Below are positions 5,801 to 5,905 of a stretch of DNA of 5,905 nt, one piece after another. Origin of the DNA: Spirochaetales bacterium (GTDB taxonomy: Bacteria; Spirochaetota; Spirochaetia; Sphaerochaetales; Sphaerochaetaceae); assembly GCA_017962865.1 (NCBI GenBank), contig JAGCUM010000073.1:1-5905 (forward strand), in the 5' to 3' direction. The position numbers and the translations under genes were made by a program. Position 1 is the stretch's first letter, and every line of letters starts with the position of its first letter. Below the pieces are notes generated by a model. It searched no databases. It worked only from the letters and a program-made list of their open reading frames with translations, and was not told the origin of the DNA.

Positions 5801-5905
5801 TGGTAATGCACCCTCTTTCTTTCGAATACGAACGACAGGATCGTGAATCCCAGGGTAAGGACAAAGGCGGTTATGCTCAGGACCGCGGCAAGTCCGTAGT
5901 CGGAA
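5797..5905 (-). CDS. ABC importer permease, MalF/UgpA type, C-terminal 35 residues (5' end outside window)
   Basis: An open frame enters from the right edge and ends at TGA 5799-5797. It reads SDYGLAAVLSITAFVLTL, then GFTILSFVFERKRVHYQ. The pattern of YGLAA, a final transmembrane helix and a short basic end of the RWVHY type is the standard C-terminus of MalF/UgpA-type permeases. Its stop overlaps the start of the next permease gene by 4 bases (ATGA). This is the partner subunit of the UgpE-like permease. Only the last helix is visible, so subfamily placement rests on the context. Confidence 0.88.
   Translation of the reverse strand, partial: SDYGLAAVLSITAFVLTLGFTILSFVFERKRVHYQ

Overview
All genes in this window lie on the minus strand, so transcription runs from right to left. 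GC content is moderate to high and the coding fraction is above 90%. The solute-binding protein begins with a signal peptide followed directly by 'SGKAEQK'. That style is common in sugar-binding proteins of Spirochaetota, especially Sphaerochaeta-like gut lineages, so my best guess is an anaerobic gut-associated spirochaete. This is an inference from style and family content; the window holds no phylogenetic marker.

Layout in transcription order. (1) 5905-5797: the C-terminal end of a MalF/UgpA-type permease, cut by the window edge. (2) 5800-4964: a MalG/UgpE-type permease, overlapping gene 1 by the 4-base ATGA junction. (3) 4917-3574: an extracellular sugar-type solute-binding protein with UgpB-like layout, preceded by a small hairpin and a strong ribosome binding site. 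(4) 3562-2516: a zinc-dependent medium-chain dehydrogenase. (5) 2510-1236: a cytoplasmic alkaline-phosphatase/NPP-superfamily phosphodiesterase. Genes 1-5 have gaps of -4, 46, 11 and 5 bases and look like one operon. (6) 1171-614: a YgjV-family membrane protein with its own sigma70-like promoter, whose -35 box overlaps the stop of gene 5, and its own intrinsic terminator at 565-532. (7) 480-1: the N-terminal 160 residues of a second zinc-dependent dehydrogenase, paralogous to gene 4, running off the left edge.

How they may work together: the importer brings in a small sugar-like or glycerol-phosphate-like solute. The phosphodiesterase could cleave a phosphate ester of it in the cytoplasm, and the dehydrogenase could oxidise the released polyol or alcohol with NAD. 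Resemblance of the binding protein and the inner permease to UgpB and UgpE makes glycerophosphodiesters one candidate substrate, but this is a hypothesis. No ATP-binding subunit is encoded here; it may lie outside the window or be a shared ATPase.

There are no tRNA or rRNA genes, insertion sequences, CRISPR arrays or phage genes. The long plus-strand open frames are codon-register shadows of the real genes.
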